Source: Chitinophaga pinensis (GTDB lineage Bacteria; Bacteroidota; Bacteroidia; Flavobacteriales; Flavobacteriaceae). Taken from it: a DNA stretch of 36,243 nt. The first letter of the stretch is position 1. Each line of letters opens with the position of its first letter. Shown here piece after piece: positions 16,819 through 26,571 of the stretch. Location of the stretch: positions 1-36,243 of the forward strand of contig CALPMA020000005.1 in NCBI GenBank assembly GCA_943324545.2. Reading direction: 5' to 3'. The translations under genes were made by a program, and so were the position numbers. The notes under the pieces were generated by a model. The model worked only from the letters and a program-made list of their open reading frames with translations. It was not told where the DNA came from and ran no database searches.

Positions 16819-19212
16819 ATGAAAAACAGATTCATTGCCATTTTATCGATATTATTTATTGCTGGAACCACAGGGTTAATTTATTTATTTATGATGCCAC
16901 AATGGGTTTCAACGGATGATGCATTGCTCTCTGAATATTCTACAAAAAAAGCGTTAGAAAAAGTAAAAGTTATTTCGGAAAATCCCCATTTTGTAGGTTC
17001 CAACAATCATAAAATAGTTGGCGATTATTTGGTTAAAGAATTACAAAAAATGGGATTAGAAACCCAAATTCAGGAAGGAACCACGCTTTCTGACTGGGGG
17101 AATTTGACGAAATCAAAAAATATATTAGCGAGAATTAAAGGTTCTGATAGCACGAAAGCATTGTTATTATTGTCTCATTATGACAGCGCACCACATTCTT
17201 ATTCGCATGGGGCAAGTGATGATGCTTCGGGAATTGCAACCATTTTGGAAGGCGTTCGTGCTTTTTTAGAAAACAAAACTCCACACAAAAACGACATTAT
17301 CATTCTGTTTTCGGATGCGGAAGAATTGGGTTTGAACGGAGCGGCACTTTTTGTAACCCAAAGTAATTGGGCGAAAGAAGTGGGTTTGGTTTTAAATTTT
17401 GAAGCTCGAGGTAGTGCTGGACCAAGTTATATGTTGATGGAAGTAAATAAGGGAAATGCCAATATGGTGAAGGAATTTACGGCTGCCAATCCAAGTTATC
17501 CAGTTTCAAATTCCTTGATGTATAGCATTTATAAAATGTTGCCGAACGACACCGACTTGACCGTTTTTAGGGAGCAAGGCAAGATTCAAGGATTCAATTT
17601 TGCGTTTATTGATAATCATTTTAATTACCACACGGCTCAAGATGATTTCAATCATTTGAGTCCTAAAACAATGGAACACCAAGGAACTTATATGGTTCCT
17701 TTGTTGAAGTATTTTTCCAATTCCGACTTAACGTCTCTTCAATCGAGTGAGGACTATGTTTATTTTAATACGCCAATTCATTTTGTGAGTTATCCCTTTT
17801 CTTGGGTTTTTCCAATGGTTTTGATAGCGGTTTTTCTATTTCTATTTTTAGTTTTTATTGGTCTTGGTAAGCGAGTTTTGGTGTTTTCAGAAATGGGAAA
17901 AGGTTTTTTATTTTTCCTCGGAGCGTTAGTAACTTCGGGGATAACAACCTATTTTGGATGGAATTTGTTACTTAAGATTTATCCGCAATACAATGATATC
18001 CTTCAGGGTTTTACCTATAATGGTCACGATTATATAGGTGCATTTGCGTTTTTGAGTTTGGCGATTTCATTGTTATTTTATTCCAATTCTAATTCTGAAA
18101 ATAAAACGGAGAATTATTCTATAGCGCCACTGTTTATGTGGATTTTAATCAATTTAGCGGTGGCATTTTATTTGCCAGGAGCGGGGTTTTTAATTATTCC
18201 ATTGTTTTTTAGCTTGTTTACGTTGGCTTATTTTGTCACTACACAAAAAACAAATTCAATACTGAATTTAATTTTGAGCATTCCATCATTAATTATTTTG
18301 GTTCCATTTATAATTATGTTTCCAATTGGATTGGGACTAAAAATTTTAACAGGAAGTGCTGTTTTAACTGTTTTGGTTTTTGGATTACTGTTACCAATAT
18401 TTGGTTCGTTTCCTAGAAAAGGGTTTTGGGCCTTGGTGTTGTTTTTAATATCAATTGGATTTTTCATGAAGGCTAGTTTTAATTCTGGTTATGAAGTTGG
18501 AACGGCAAAACCAAATAGTTTGCTGTATGTTTATAATGCCGATACGAAAAAAGCGGTTTGGGCCACCTACGATATAAATTTAGACCCTTGGACCAAATTG
18601 TACTTAGGAGAAAATCCTAAAGACGCTGGTGAATTAAACAAGAATCCTTTGTTTAGCAAATATAAATCTGGATTTACCTATTCCACTGAGGCCGATGTGA
18701 AAGAGTTAAGCGAGCCTACAATTTCGTTTTTACGGGATAGTATTGCGGGAACTCAACATTATTATAAGATAAAAATTACACCAAATCGAATAGTAAATCG
18801 ATACGATGTTTTTGCAAATGAAAAAATGACTTTCTATAATTTAAAGGCAAATGGAGCTTCAGCTTTAGACCAAAAAGGAAGCATGTATAAACGAAGAGGG
18901 AAGAAATTAGTAAGCTATTATGTAGTTGACAATGAGCCATTGGAATTGCAATTTTCTATTCCTGTTAATGCAGTTTTTGAAATGGATTTAATGGAAAGTT
19001 CTTTTGATTTAATAACCAATCCCAAATTCAGAATTGCCAAAAGATTGCCTTGGATGATGCCAACGCCTTTTGTATTAAACGATGCGGTTGTGATTCAAAA
19101 GAAGATTGTTCAACCAAATGCGATTCGAAAACTAGATAATTTCAAATCTAGAAATTCGTCTTTAAAAGATAGTTTAATAGTTAGTATTGATACTTTAAAA
19201 GGCATTCAATAA
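16819..19212 (+). CDS. Membrane-anchored M28-family zinc peptidase
   Basis: 797 residues. A membrane anchor lies at about 7-26, then an extracytoplasmic M28 peptidase domain (about 35-300). Metal-ligand motifs: SHYDS (H120), GASDDASG (D134/D135), DAEELG (E168, E169), NFEARGS (E195, glutamate as in the ER-metallopeptidase / vacuolar Pff1 branch) and NYHTAQDD (H271). About eight hydrophobic segments span roughly 325-552, followed by a soluble C-terminal domain of about 240 residues, probably periplasmic. This peptidase plus multi-span plus soluble-domain layout resembles eukaryotic Fxna/Pff1 proteins. It is likely an aminopeptidase acting on periplasmic peptides; substrate unknown. Its stop overlaps the next start codon. 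Confidence 0.88.
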   Translation: MKNRFIAILSILFIAGTTGLIYLFMMPQWVSTDDALLSEYSTKKALEKVKVISENPHFVGSNNHKIVGDYLVKELQKMGLETQIQEGTTLSDWGNLTKSKNILARIKGSDSTKALLLLSHYDSAPHSYSHGASDDASGIATILEGVRAFLENKTPHKNDIIILFSDAEELGLNGAALFVTQSNWAKEVGLVLNFEARGSAGPSYMLMEVNKGNANMVKEFTAANPSYPVSNSLMYSIYKMLPNDTDLTVFREQGKIQGFNFAFIDNHFNYHTAQDDFNHLSPKTMEHQGTYMVPLLKYFSNSDLTSLQSSEDYVYFNTPIHFVSYPFSWVFPMVLIAVFLFLFLVFIGLGKRVLVFSEMGKGFLFFLGALVTSGITTYFGWNLLLKIYPQYNDILQGFTYNGHDYIGAFAFLSLAISLLFYSNSNSENKTENYSIAPLFMWILINLAVAFYLPGAGFLIIPLFFSLFTLAYFVTTQKTNSILNLILSIPSLIILVPFIIMFPIGLGLKILTGSAVLTVLVFGLLLPIFGSFPRKGFWALVLFLISIGFFMKASFNSGYEVGTAKPNSLLYVYNADTKKAVWATYDINLDPWTKLYLGENPKDAGELNKNPLFSKYKSGFTYSTEADVKELSEPTISFLRDSIAGTQHYYKIKITPNRIVNRYDVFANEKMTFYNLKANGASALDQKGSMYKRRGKKLVSYYVVDNEPLELQFSIPVNAVFEMDLMESSFDLITNPKFRIAKRLPWMMPTPFVLNDAVVIQKKIVQPNAIRKLDNFKSRNSSLKDSLIVSIDTLKGIQ

Positions 19213-20015
19213 TGACAAAAATTAGCATTCTTGGTTGTGGTTGGTTGGGATTGCCTTTGGCGAAAGCCTTAACTGAAAATGGATTTTCGGTTAAGGGTTC
19301 GACGACTTCTTCTGAAAAAATAGCGAGACTTGAGCAGGCAGGAATAACGCCTTTTTTGATCGAAATAGGAGAAAATGGGATCAATGGAAATGCAGATCAA
19401 TTCTTAGAGGAAAGCCAGGTTTTAATAATCAATATTCCACCTAAACTAAGAGGGAATTCAACAGAAAATTTTGTTTCTAAAATAATAACCACCATTCCTT
19501 TTATTGAAAAAGCGGGAATTAAAAAAGTGCTATTTGTGAGTTCTACTTCTGTTTTTTCTGATGAAGACAAAGTTGTAACTGAAGAAACCATTCCAAATCC
19601 AGATACCGAAAGTGGAAATCAATTGCTTGTATGTGAGAAACTATTGTATGAGAATTCTCATTTTGACACCACAATTATACGTTTTGGAGGGCTCATTGGT
19701 GAAGATCGTCATCCCATTCATTATCTAGCTGGACGAACCAATATTGAAAACCCGGAGTCACCAATAAATTTGATTCATCAAGAAGATTGCATCGGTATTA
19801 TTTTGAAGATTATTAATAGAAATTTTTGGGGAGAAACGCTCAATGCTGTTGCGCCTTTTCATCCAAGTAGGGAAGAGTATTATTCTCAAAAAGCAAAAGA
19901 ATATAATTTGGAACGGCCTATCTTTACCCATTCAAAACCATCCATTGGAAAAACCATTTTATCTGATAAATTGGAAAGTGTTTTGAAATACCAATTCATA
20001 AAAGGAAGTTTATAG
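19212..20015 (+). CDS. NAD(P)-binding epimerase-like protein (SDR fold)
   Basis: 267 residues, cytosolic. Begins with a Rossmann dinucleotide site (ISILGCGWLGLPLAKAL, GxGxxG). It has FVSSTSVF followed by a Glu-rich stretch and a later LLYENSHFDTTIIRFGGLIG segment, similar to extended SDR epimerases of the YeeZ type. A classic YxxxK pair is not obvious, so activity is uncertain. The start ATG overlaps the last base of the M28 stop codon (TAATG), implying translational coupling. Confidence 0.82.
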   Translation: MTKISILGCGWLGLPLAKALTENGFSVKGSTTSSEKIARLEQAGITPFLIEIGENGINGNADQFLEESQVLIINIPPKLRGNSTENFVSKIITTIPFIEKAGIKKVLFVSSTSVFSDEDKVVTEETIPNPDTESGNQLLVCEKLLYENSHFDTTIIRFGGLIGEDRHPIHYLAGRTNIENPESPINLIHQEDCIGIILKIINRNFWGETLNAVAPFHPSREEYYSQKAKEYNLERPIFTHSKPSIGKTILSDKLESVLKYQFIKGSL

Positions 20016-20942
20016 TTGATACAAAAATTAAAATCTATAATTAAATCGAAAATCACTTCAGTTGGATTACCAATTTTGGCACTTTGCTGGGTGAGCTTTT
20101 TTTGGGGGACCACTTGGATTGCTTCCAAAGAAGGGGTAAAGTACATGCCAGCTTTACAACTTGCGGCTATAAGACAATTTCTGGGCGCAACCCTTTATCT
20201 TTCTTATTTTATTTTTAAAAAAGCTACTTGGCCTAAAGGAAAACAATGGAAAACCATTATCATTTTGAGTATTTTGAATTTTGTTTTAAGCAACGGACTC
20301 AGTACTTGGGGGGTAAAGTATATAAGCAGTGGTTTGGGCGCAATTATAGGGGCTTTAGTGCCGCTTTGGGTGGTAATTATTAGTTTATTCAGAGGAGAAA
20401 AATTAGTTAAATTGGCTATTGTAGGATTGGTTATTGGATTTGCTGGAGTATGTGTAATTTTCTACGAACATTTAAGTGATTTCTTGATTTTTGATTTTCG
20501 TTTTGGGATTATTATATCCATAATTTCCACTTTAACTTGGGCGTTTGCAACATTGTATACCAAGAAAAAAGCCGCAAGTTTTAATCCTTATTTTAGTTTA
20601 GGGATTCAAATGTTTATTTCAAGTATTTTTCTATTTTCTTATCTAGGTGCTACAGGAACGGCGGTGAGTTTATCTACCATTCCAGTAATTTCATGGGTTT
20701 CAATAGGTTATTTAGTAATTTTTGGATCGGTGTTAACATTCATAGCTTATATATACGCTTTGCAACATTTACCTGCAGAAATAAATAGTATATATGCTTA
20801 TATCAATCCAATAATAGCAGTTCTTTTAGGGGCTTATATTTTCGGAGAGCCGTTATCGCTAGCAATTGCAGTAGGTGGAATAATAACGCTATTTGGACTT
20901 TATTTGGTTAATAGTTCCTTTCAAAAATCGAAGAACACATAA
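20016..20942 (+). CDS. EamA/DMT-family transporter
   Basis: 308 residues with about ten transmembrane helices in two EamA repeats: first beginning at LPILALCWVSFFWGTTWIASKEG, second at FRFGIIISIISTLTWAFATLYTKKKAA. Inner-membrane exporter or permease of small metabolites; substrate unknown. The start is TTG directly after the preceding stop codon; no ATG occurs before the first helix, and a GGAAG sequence lies about 10 nt upstream. Last gene of the run that begins at 16451, closed by a strong bidirectional terminator. Confidence 0.88.
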   Translation: MIQKLKSIIKSKITSVGLPILALCWVSFFWGTTWIASKEGVKYMPALQLAAIRQFLGATLYLSYFIFKKATWPKGKQWKTIIILSILNFVLSNGLSTWGVKYISSGLGAIIGALVPLWVVIISLFRGEKLVKLAIVGLVIGFAGVCVIFYEHLSDFLIFDFRFGIIISIISTLTWAFATLYTKKKAASFNPYFSLGIQMFISSIFLFSYLGATGTAVSLSTIPVISWVSIGYLVIFGSVLTFIAYIYALQHLPAEINSIYAYINPIIAVLLGAYIFGEPLSLAIAVGGIITLFGLYLVNSSFQKSKNT

Positions 20943-20976
20943 AAAAATCCCATTTTGAATACAAAATGGGATTTTT
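20943..20976. terminator. Bidirectional rho-independent terminator
   Basis: Fifteen-base perfect arms (20943-20957 and 20962-20976) around a 4-nt AATA loop, with GC core CCCATTTTG / CAAAATGGG. The arms end in A and T runs on both sides, so it should stop both the EamA transcript and the converging M13 peptidase transcript. Confidence 0.93.
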
Positions 20977-20997
20977 AAATTTATAGAAAATGGGTTA

Positions 20998-23061
20998 TTA
21001 CCAAATTTTTACTCTATTTTTAGGAGCTACAAACATGCCGTCACCTTCTTTAATATTAAATGCTGAATAGAAAGCATCTACATTTTGAATTGGCACATAA
21101 GCACGGTACATTCCTGGAGAATGCGGATCTGTTTTCACTTGATTTTTCAAAGCTTCGTCTCTCATTTTAGATCTCCAAATGGTTGACCAAGAGATAAAAA
21201 AGCGTTGTTCAGGAGTGTAACCATCAATCAAACCTGGATTTCCATTTTCTTTTAAATACAATTGTAATCCATCATAAGCAGCATTTACACCACCTAAATC
21301 ACCAATATTTTCTCCTAATGTAAATTTACCATCTACGTGAGTTCCCGGTAATGGCTCTAAAGCAGAATATTGATCAGCAAGCGCATTACCTAAGGAAGTA
21401 AATTTTGTTAAGTCTTCAGCCGTCCACCAGTCAATTAAATTTCCATCTGCGTTATAAGTTGCTCCTTGATCATCAAATCCATGAGAAATTTCATGTCCAA
21501 TTACTCCACCAATTCCACCGTAATTTACAGCTTCGTCAGCTTGGTAATTGTAAAATGGCGGTTGTAAGATTGCAGCAGGGAAAACAATTTCATTGTAAGA
21601 TGGATTGTAGTAAGCATTTACAGTTTGTGGAGACATTCCCCATTCTGTTTTATCAACCGGTTTTCCTAATTTGTCAAGTTCTTTCGTCCAACGCCAGTTA
21701 GAAATGTTTTTTACATTTTGAAAATAGCTTCCTCCGTCTTCAGGACTTTTAACTGCTAAAGCTGAATAATCTTCCCATTTGTCGGGGTAACCAATTTTAA
21801 TAGTTAATTTATTTAACTTTTCAATTGCTTTTGTTTTAGTTTCGGCAGACATCCAGGTCAAATTATTAATTCTAATTTCATAGGCTCTCATTACGTTTTT
21901 AATCATCTTCATCGCTTTAGCTTTAGCTTCAGCTGGGAACATTTTTTCAACATATAATTTTCCTAATGCTTCTCCAACAGTTCCATTAACCACTTGCAAT
22001 GCTTTTTCGTGACGAGGTCTTTGTTTTAAAGCCCCTGTTAACGTTTTTCCATAAAACTCCCAGTTTGCAGTTTCAATATTCGTAGACAGTTGACTTGAAG
22101 CTCCTCTTAACAACATCCATCGCATGTATGCTTTCCAATCGTCCACTCTATTTTCAGTAAATAATGTTTGTAACGAACTCATGTATCTTGGTTGAGAAAC
22201 AATAATTGTATCGATTTTAATAATACCAATTCCTTTAATGTAAGTGTTCCAATCTATTGAAGGAAGCATTTTTTGCAAATCGGCAATTGCAGTTGGATTG
22301 TATTGTTTTTTACTATCTCTTCGCTCCACACGATCCAATCTTGGCTTAGACATTTGGATTTCTAAAGCAAGAATTTTTTCAGCATTGGCTTTCGCTTGTT
22401 CTGGAGTTTCATTTAAAAATTGCAACATTTTTGCAACGTGAACAACATATTTCTCCCGTTTTTCTTTAGAATCTTTATCTTCAGAAACGTAATAATCTCT
22501 GTCAGGCAAACCTAAACTTCCAGGTCCAACACTAACTACATTTCTATTACTGTTTTTTTCATCGGCACCAATTCCAACGCCAAAAAACCCAACTCCTCCT
22601 CCTTGGGCTTCGGTTTCCATCATCAATTTTTGCAAATCCTTGATGTTTTTAACTGCATTAATTTTAGCTAAATATGGAGTTAATGGAGTAATTCCTTGTT
22701 TGTTTCTTGCTACAGTGTCCATTGCGGCTTTATACATGATAATCGCTTTACCTTGATCGGTATTTGATTTGTATTTTGGATTTGTTGCTGCCTCTTTTAA
22801 TATTGCTAAAGCGTCTTTATCTGTATTTTGGCGTAATTCATCAAAACTTCCCCAACGTGTTTTGTCAGCTGGAATTTCAGTATTTTTTAACCAGGTTCCG
22901 TTTACAAATTTGAAAAAATCATCATTTGGTTTTACCGATTTATCCATAAAAGGAACGTTAATTCCAGGGGTCTTTTTGGAAGCCTCTTTTTGTGCATTTG
23001 CAGATAGCCCTAATAAAGCAGGAATAACATACAATAATGTCTTATTAAATCTAAGTTTCAT
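20998..23061 (-). CDS. M13-family zinc metallopeptidase (neprilysin-like)
   Basis: 687 residues. Signal peptide at about 1-23 (ending SANAQ), so periplasmic or secreted. The N-terminal helical domain opens with NDDFFKFVNGTWLKNTEIP. The substrate-binding NAYYNPSYNEIVFPAAILQPPFY lies at about 482-503. The zinc site is HEISH (H523, E524, H527) with the third ligand in ENIGD (E584, D588). Length and motif order match full-length bacterial M13 oligopeptidases (PepO-like). No lipobox and no T9SS tail. It degrades oligopeptides, probably for nutrition. Confidence 0.94.
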   Translation of the reverse strand: MKLRFNKTLLYVIPALLGLSANAQKEASKKTPGINVPFMDKSVKPNDDFFKFVNGTWLKNTEIPADKTRWGSFDELRQNTDKDALAILKEAATNPKYKSNTDQGKAIIMYKAAMDTVARNKQGITPLTPYLAKINAVKNIKDLQKLMMETEAQGGGVGFFGVGIGADEKNSNRNVVSVGPGSLGLPDRDYYVSEDKDSKEKREKYVVHVAKMLQFLNETPEQAKANAEKILALEIQMSKPRLDRVERRDSKKQYNPTAIADLQKMLPSIDWNTYIKGIGIIKIDTIIVSQPRYMSSLQTLFTENRVDDWKAYMRWMLLRGASSQLSTNIETANWEFYGKTLTGALKQRPRHEKALQVVNGTVGEALGKLYVEKMFPAEAKAKAMKMIKNVMRAYEIRINNLTWMSAETKTKAIEKLNKLTIKIGYPDKWEDYSALAVKSPEDGGSYFQNVKNISNWRWTKELDKLGKPVDKTEWGMSPQTVNAYYNPSYNEIVFPAAILQPPFYNYQADEAVNYGGIGGVIGHEISHGFDDQGATYNADGNLIDWWTAEDLTKFTSLGNALADQYSALEPLPGTHVDGKFTLGENIGDLGGVNAAYDGLQLYLKENGNPGLIDGYTPEQRFFISWSTIWRSKMRDEALKNQVKTDPHSPGMYRAYVPIQNVDAFYSAFNIKEGDGMFVAPKNRVKIW

Positions 23062-23086
23062 AATTAGTTAATATTAAGTTAGAGTT

Positions 23087-23094
23087 CAAAAATA
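23087..23094 (-). promoter_or_regulatory. -7 promoter box for the M13 peptidase
   Basis: Minus strand TATTTTTG, a full TAnnTTTG match, about 26 nt before the start codon. The -33 region is AT-rich with no clear TTG. Confidence 0.45.
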
Positions 23095-23132
23095 TTAATT
23101 ATTTTTTTAATTAATGGTAAAAGAGAATAAAT

Positions 23133-23165
23133 AAAAAATCCCATTCGCTTTAGGTAGATGGGATT
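23133..23165 (-). terminator. Terminator after the second beta-propeller gene
   Basis: AATCCCAT (23137-23144) pairs with ATGGGATT (23158-23165). On the minus strand the hairpin is followed by a T run (the A tract at 23133-23138), as expected downstream of the gene ending at 23186. Confidence 0.8.
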
Positions 23166-23185
23166 ATATTTTAGAATAGAAATAG

Positions 23186-25717
23186 TTAGTTTTTAATGAT
23201 TCTTCTCGTTATGCTTTTATTTTCCGAAATAATTTTCACGAAATAAACACCATTAGATACGTTGGATAGATCTAATATAATATTGCTTTGATTATTTTGA
23301 AATTCGTCTTTAGAACATACTATTTTACCAATTGGATCGTAAACAAGAATTGTTTTTGGAATTATTGTTCCAATGGAAACATTAAAAATTCCTTTAGTTG
23401 GATTTGGATAAATAGCTATATTTTCCATTTCAAATTGTTGATTAGAAAGACTCCCTTGAGGGATATTACATTGCCATGCACCTCTGCCATAAGTTCCAGC
23501 AATTATTTTATAGTCGACTAAATTAATTTCTAAATCGGTTACGGATACGTTTGGCAAATTGTCGTCAAAATTTGCCCAAGTTGTCATGGAATCATCTTTA
23601 TAATATACTCCAAGAGTTGTTCCAACATAAAGTGGATTTAATGAGTTTTGTCCTTGGTGCACAATTATATTTTTTCCAATTGCTGGTAATCCCGAGGCAA
23701 TTGCTGCAAAAGAAGTTCCGCCATTAGTTGATACAAATGCATTTCCTGAAGTTCCTGAAGTTGTAATATAAACAATATCACTATTAGATGAATTTACAGC
23801 TATAGATGTGATACTTGATGAGGCTGTAAATGAAAGAGCAAAAGTAATTCCTCTATCAGTACTTTTGTAAAGCCCTGTTGTTTTTGAGACATACATAATA
23901 TCATCGTTATTCGGGTCAACATAAATTAAATTTAGATTTCCTGTACCGCCAATACTGGAAGTATTTCTTAGCACCCAAACGTTATTAGTTAAGATATATA
24001 AATTGTTATAGCCAGCAAAAACTTCACCTATGCTGTTAACTCTTAATGGTGTTACCCAATTTCCTTGTAAAGCGGTACCATTAACTCTTGGGGCTGAAGT
24101 AGCTGAAGATAGACTTGTTCCCATATTATTACTTCCATACAAAGCTCCTCCGTATTGAATAAATCCATAGACTTTATTACTATTTATTGGGTCAACTGCA
24201 TTATCCATTCCATCACCACCATGATAGCTTTTCCATAAATTATTTCTAAATGCAAAACCACCATTATCTTGAAGTCCTCCAGTTATTTTTGAGGATGTTT
24301 GTTTTGACACTGATATTTTATAAAACTGACTAATTTGTGCTTGTCCTACAATATCAGTAAAATCTGTTCCACCATTTGTAGAAACATAAATACCACCATC
24401 ACTTCCGCAATACAATTTATTATTCATGAATTTTAGAAAGTGAATATCAGCATGAGTAAAATTTGCCGAATATGAACTCCAGCTATTTAATTTTATAGCC
24501 GTAACTCCTCCATCAGTAGATTTCCAAATGTTAAGGCAGCCAGAGTAAAGTTCATTTGCATTTGTTTGAGAAACACAAAAAGCTAGGTCATACCAAGCTT
24601 GAGTATTTTCAAATAGGTCTGAAGTTAAGCCGGTATCAACAAATGTTGTTCCGCCATCTGTTGACTTAAAAATTCCTTGAAAATCATAATTTGGACTTGT
24701 TCCAGCAGAAAGGCAATAAATTAGGTTTGAATCTGCAGCAGTAACATCAAAAATCAATCTTCCTGAATCTAAAGGCAGATCGGCAATCCCTATATTTAAA
24801 AAAGTACTTCCTGAATCAGTAGATTTATATAATTTATTTCGAGAACTTACATAAACAACTGTTGGGTCATTTGGTTTTATTCTTAACGAACCTTGAGTAA
24901 AGTTACCTGAAAATTGGTTTGTCCAACTGGTACCTCCATTAATTGTTCTGTATACCCCTGTACTGGTTGCGCACCATAACATTTGACTGTTTGATGGATT
25001 AATTAGTAAATCTCCAGCGCCTTTATACGAATTATTAAATGTTAGTCCTGTAGTTGACCAGTTTATTCCGCCATCTATAGACTTTAATACTCCAATAGAG
25101 TAAGAATCTGAAGCGTCTTTATCACCAGTTGAAATATAAATAATGTTTGAATTGTTAGGGTCAACAGCAATTCCTGAAACGCCAATTTGAGGTAAATAAT
25201 CTGTTAGAGGCGTCCATGAAACACCTGAATTTATTGATTTCCAAATTCCTCCTGCGGGAGCTCCAAAATAGATGGTGTTTGGATTAGAAGGATCTACACA
25301 AACTACGTTCACCCTTCCACGTCCTTTAATTGATTGTGTTTCTGCATTTTGGGTTGGTCCAATTGGAAGCCAATTGCACGGAGGAAGCGATCTATATAAG
25401 CTGCTATTATTAGATTTTGCTTGATTTTTTTGTTCCCAAGCTGCCCAAAGTTCTTGAGCTGAAATTACATATCCTTGGTCATTGGTGGCATTTTTCCAAT
25501 GCTCTACCCAACGCATAAATGGCTTATATCCACTCCCTTTTTTATTTTTGTCATGATTTAACCAGTATGCATCAAAAGAATTAATTAATTCTGTTAGTGT
25601 TTTTTCGTTATTTTTTAGATTTTCCCCGTCGCTATCAATCCAAGGAGCGGAAGGATTAAATTGTGAAAATCCTAGGAAAGTAAATAATAATGCTAAGAAA
25701 AGGGTAATTTTTTTCAT
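23186..25717 (-). CDS. Secreted beta-propeller (sortilin-like) protein with T9SS sorting tail
   Basis: 843 residues. Signal peptide at about 1-18 (LGFSQ). Many BNR / VPS10-type repeats (SINSGVSWTPL, SIDGGINWST, TINGGTSWTN, STDSGSTFLN, STDGGTTFVD, STDRGITFAL, STNGGTSFAA) alternate with NPNDPN-type segments over about 110-760, suggesting one or two propellers. The C-terminal 75 residues are a T9SS type A domain (IAIYPNPTKGIFNV to NGVYFVKII, ending RRIIKN). It lacks the PA domain of the larger propeller protein at 8095-11349 but has the same plan. No catalytic motif seen; function unknown. Confidence 0.88.
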   Translation of the reverse strand: MKKITLFLALLFTFLGFSQFNPSAPWIDSDGENLKNNEKTLTELINSFDAYWLNHDKNKKGSGYKPFMRWVEHWKNATNDQGYVISAQELWAAWEQKNQAKSNNSSLYRSLPPCNWLPIGPTQNAETQSIKGRGRVNVVCVDPSNPNTIYFGAPAGGIWKSINSGVSWTPLTDYLPQIGVSGIAVDPNNSNIIYISTGDKDASDSYSIGVLKSIDGGINWSTTGLTFNNSYKGAGDLLINPSNSQMLWCATSTGVYRTINGGTSWTNQFSGNFTQGSLRIKPNDPTVVYVSSRNKLYKSTDSGSTFLNIGIADLPLDSGRLIFDVTAADSNLIYCLSAGTSPNYDFQGIFKSTDGGTTFVDTGLTSDLFENTQAWYDLAFCVSQTNANELYSGCLNIWKSTDGGVTAIKLNSWSSYSANFTHADIHFLKFMNNKLYCGSDGGIYVSTNGGTDFTDIVGQAQISQFYKISVSKQTSSKITGGLQDNGGFAFRNNLWKSYHGGDGMDNAVDPINSNKVYGFIQYGGALYGSNNMGTSLSSATSAPRVNGTALQGNWVTPLRVNSIGEVFAGYNNLYILTNNVWVLRNTSSIGGTGNLNLIYVDPNNDDIMYVSKTTGLYKSTDRGITFALSFTASSSITSIAVNSSNSDIVYITTSGTSGNAFVSTNGGTSFAAIASGLPAIGKNIIVHQGQNSLNPLYVGTTLGVYYKDDSMTTWANFDDNLPNVSVTDLEINLVDYKIIAGTYGRGAWQCNIPQGSLSNQQFEMENIAIYPNPTKGIFNVSIGTIIPKTILVYDPIGKIVCSKDEFQNNQSNIILDLSNVSNGVYFVKIISENKSITRRIIKN

Positions 25718-25734
25718 TTATTGACAATTTTATT

Positions 25735-25742
25735 CAAAGATA
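25735..25742 (-). promoter_or_regulatory. -7 promoter box for the beta-propeller gene
   Basis: Minus strand TATCTTTG, full TAnnTTTG match, about 18 nt before the start codon. No -33 TTG at standard spacing (nearest gives 14 nt). Confidence 0.45.
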
Positions 25743-25827
25743 TAATTTTTTATTTTCAATAAATTAATTTAATCAGGCAAAATATATAAGTAATTAATGT
25801 TAATAAAGAAAAGTATCATAAAATAAA

Positions 25828-25856
25828 TTTGGATCAATTTAACTTTTGTAAATTTG
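25828..25856 (+). promoter_or_regulatory. Promoter of the SCO gene
   Basis: TTTG (25828-25831), 17-nt spacer, TAAATTTG (25849-25856). Transcription would start near 25862, leaving a leader of under 10 nt before ATG 25870. Confidence 0.6.
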
Positions 25857-25869
25857 TATAAAAAAATAA

Positions 25870-26535
25870 ATGCGCTCTATTATCAAAAAATACAAGTGGT
25901 TTTTGGTTATTGTAACGGTACTTTCTGCCATAATTTTATCGTTATTTTATTCGGCATTAAAGCCAAAAAAGACGCTACCAATTTATAATCCGTCGATGGT
26001 AAATCCGGAGCTAGTAGATTCTACCATTCAATATATAAGTAAATATCATACTATTGCTGATTTTTCATTTACCAATCAAAATGGAAAATTAATTACCCAA
26101 AAAGATTACGAAGGCAAGATTTATGTAGCCGATTTTTTCTTTACCACTTGCGGTTCCATATGCCCTAAAATGACGACCAATTTAGTTGAAATTCAAAAAG
26201 CATTTATTAACAATTCAAAAGTAATGTTGCTTTCGCATACCATTTTTCCTGAAACAGACAGCGTTTCAGTTTTAAAAGAATATTCAATAAAAAATGGAGT
26301 TATTGATAGCAAATGGAATCTGGTTACCGGCGATAAAAAGCAAATTTATACCCTAGCTAGAAAGTCATATTTAGCAGTAAAATTGGGAAAGCCGGAAGAA
26401 TTATACGATATGGTTCATACCGAAAATTTTGTATTGGTAGATTCTAAAAGACGGGTTAGAGGGTTTTATGACGGAACCAAAAAGGAAGAAATGGATCGAT
26501 TAAAAGAAGACATTACTTTTTTGTGTACCCAATAA
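25870..26535 (+). CDS. SCO1/SenC family copper-binding thioredoxin-like protein
   Basis: 221 residues. An N-terminal membrane anchor (about 9-29) places the thioredoxin fold outside the inner membrane. The copper/thiol motif CxxxC is present (TTCGSICPK, C94 and C98) with the conserved distal histidine (VHTENF, H183). SCO proteins deliver copper to, or reduce, the CuA site of cytochrome c oxidase. No oxidase genes are in view. An AT-rich hairpin (26542-26549 with 26555-26562) follows the stop. The next genes are the iron-uptake feo operon with its own promoter. Confidence 0.92.
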   Translation: MRSIIKKYKWFLVIVTVLSAIILSLFYSALKPKKTLPIYNPSMVNPELVDSTIQYISKYHTIADFSFTNQNGKLITQKDYEGKIYVADFFFTTCGSICPKMTTNLVEIQKAFINNSKVMLLSHTIFPETDSVSVLKEYSIKNGVIDSKWNLVTGDKKQIYTLARKSYLAVKLGKPEELYDMVHTENFVLVDSKRRVRGFYDGTKKEEMDRLKEDITFLCTQ

Positions 26536-26541
26536 CAAGAT

Positions 26542-26562
26542 GATTTTTAATACCTAAAAATC
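26542..26562 (+). terminator. Weak AT hairpin after the SCO gene
   Basis: GATTTTTA (26542-26549) and TAAAAATC (26555-26562) are perfectly complementary around a 5-nt loop, but the stem has one G-C pair per end and no T run follows. Confidence 0.35.
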
Positions 26563-26571
26563 TCATAAAAC

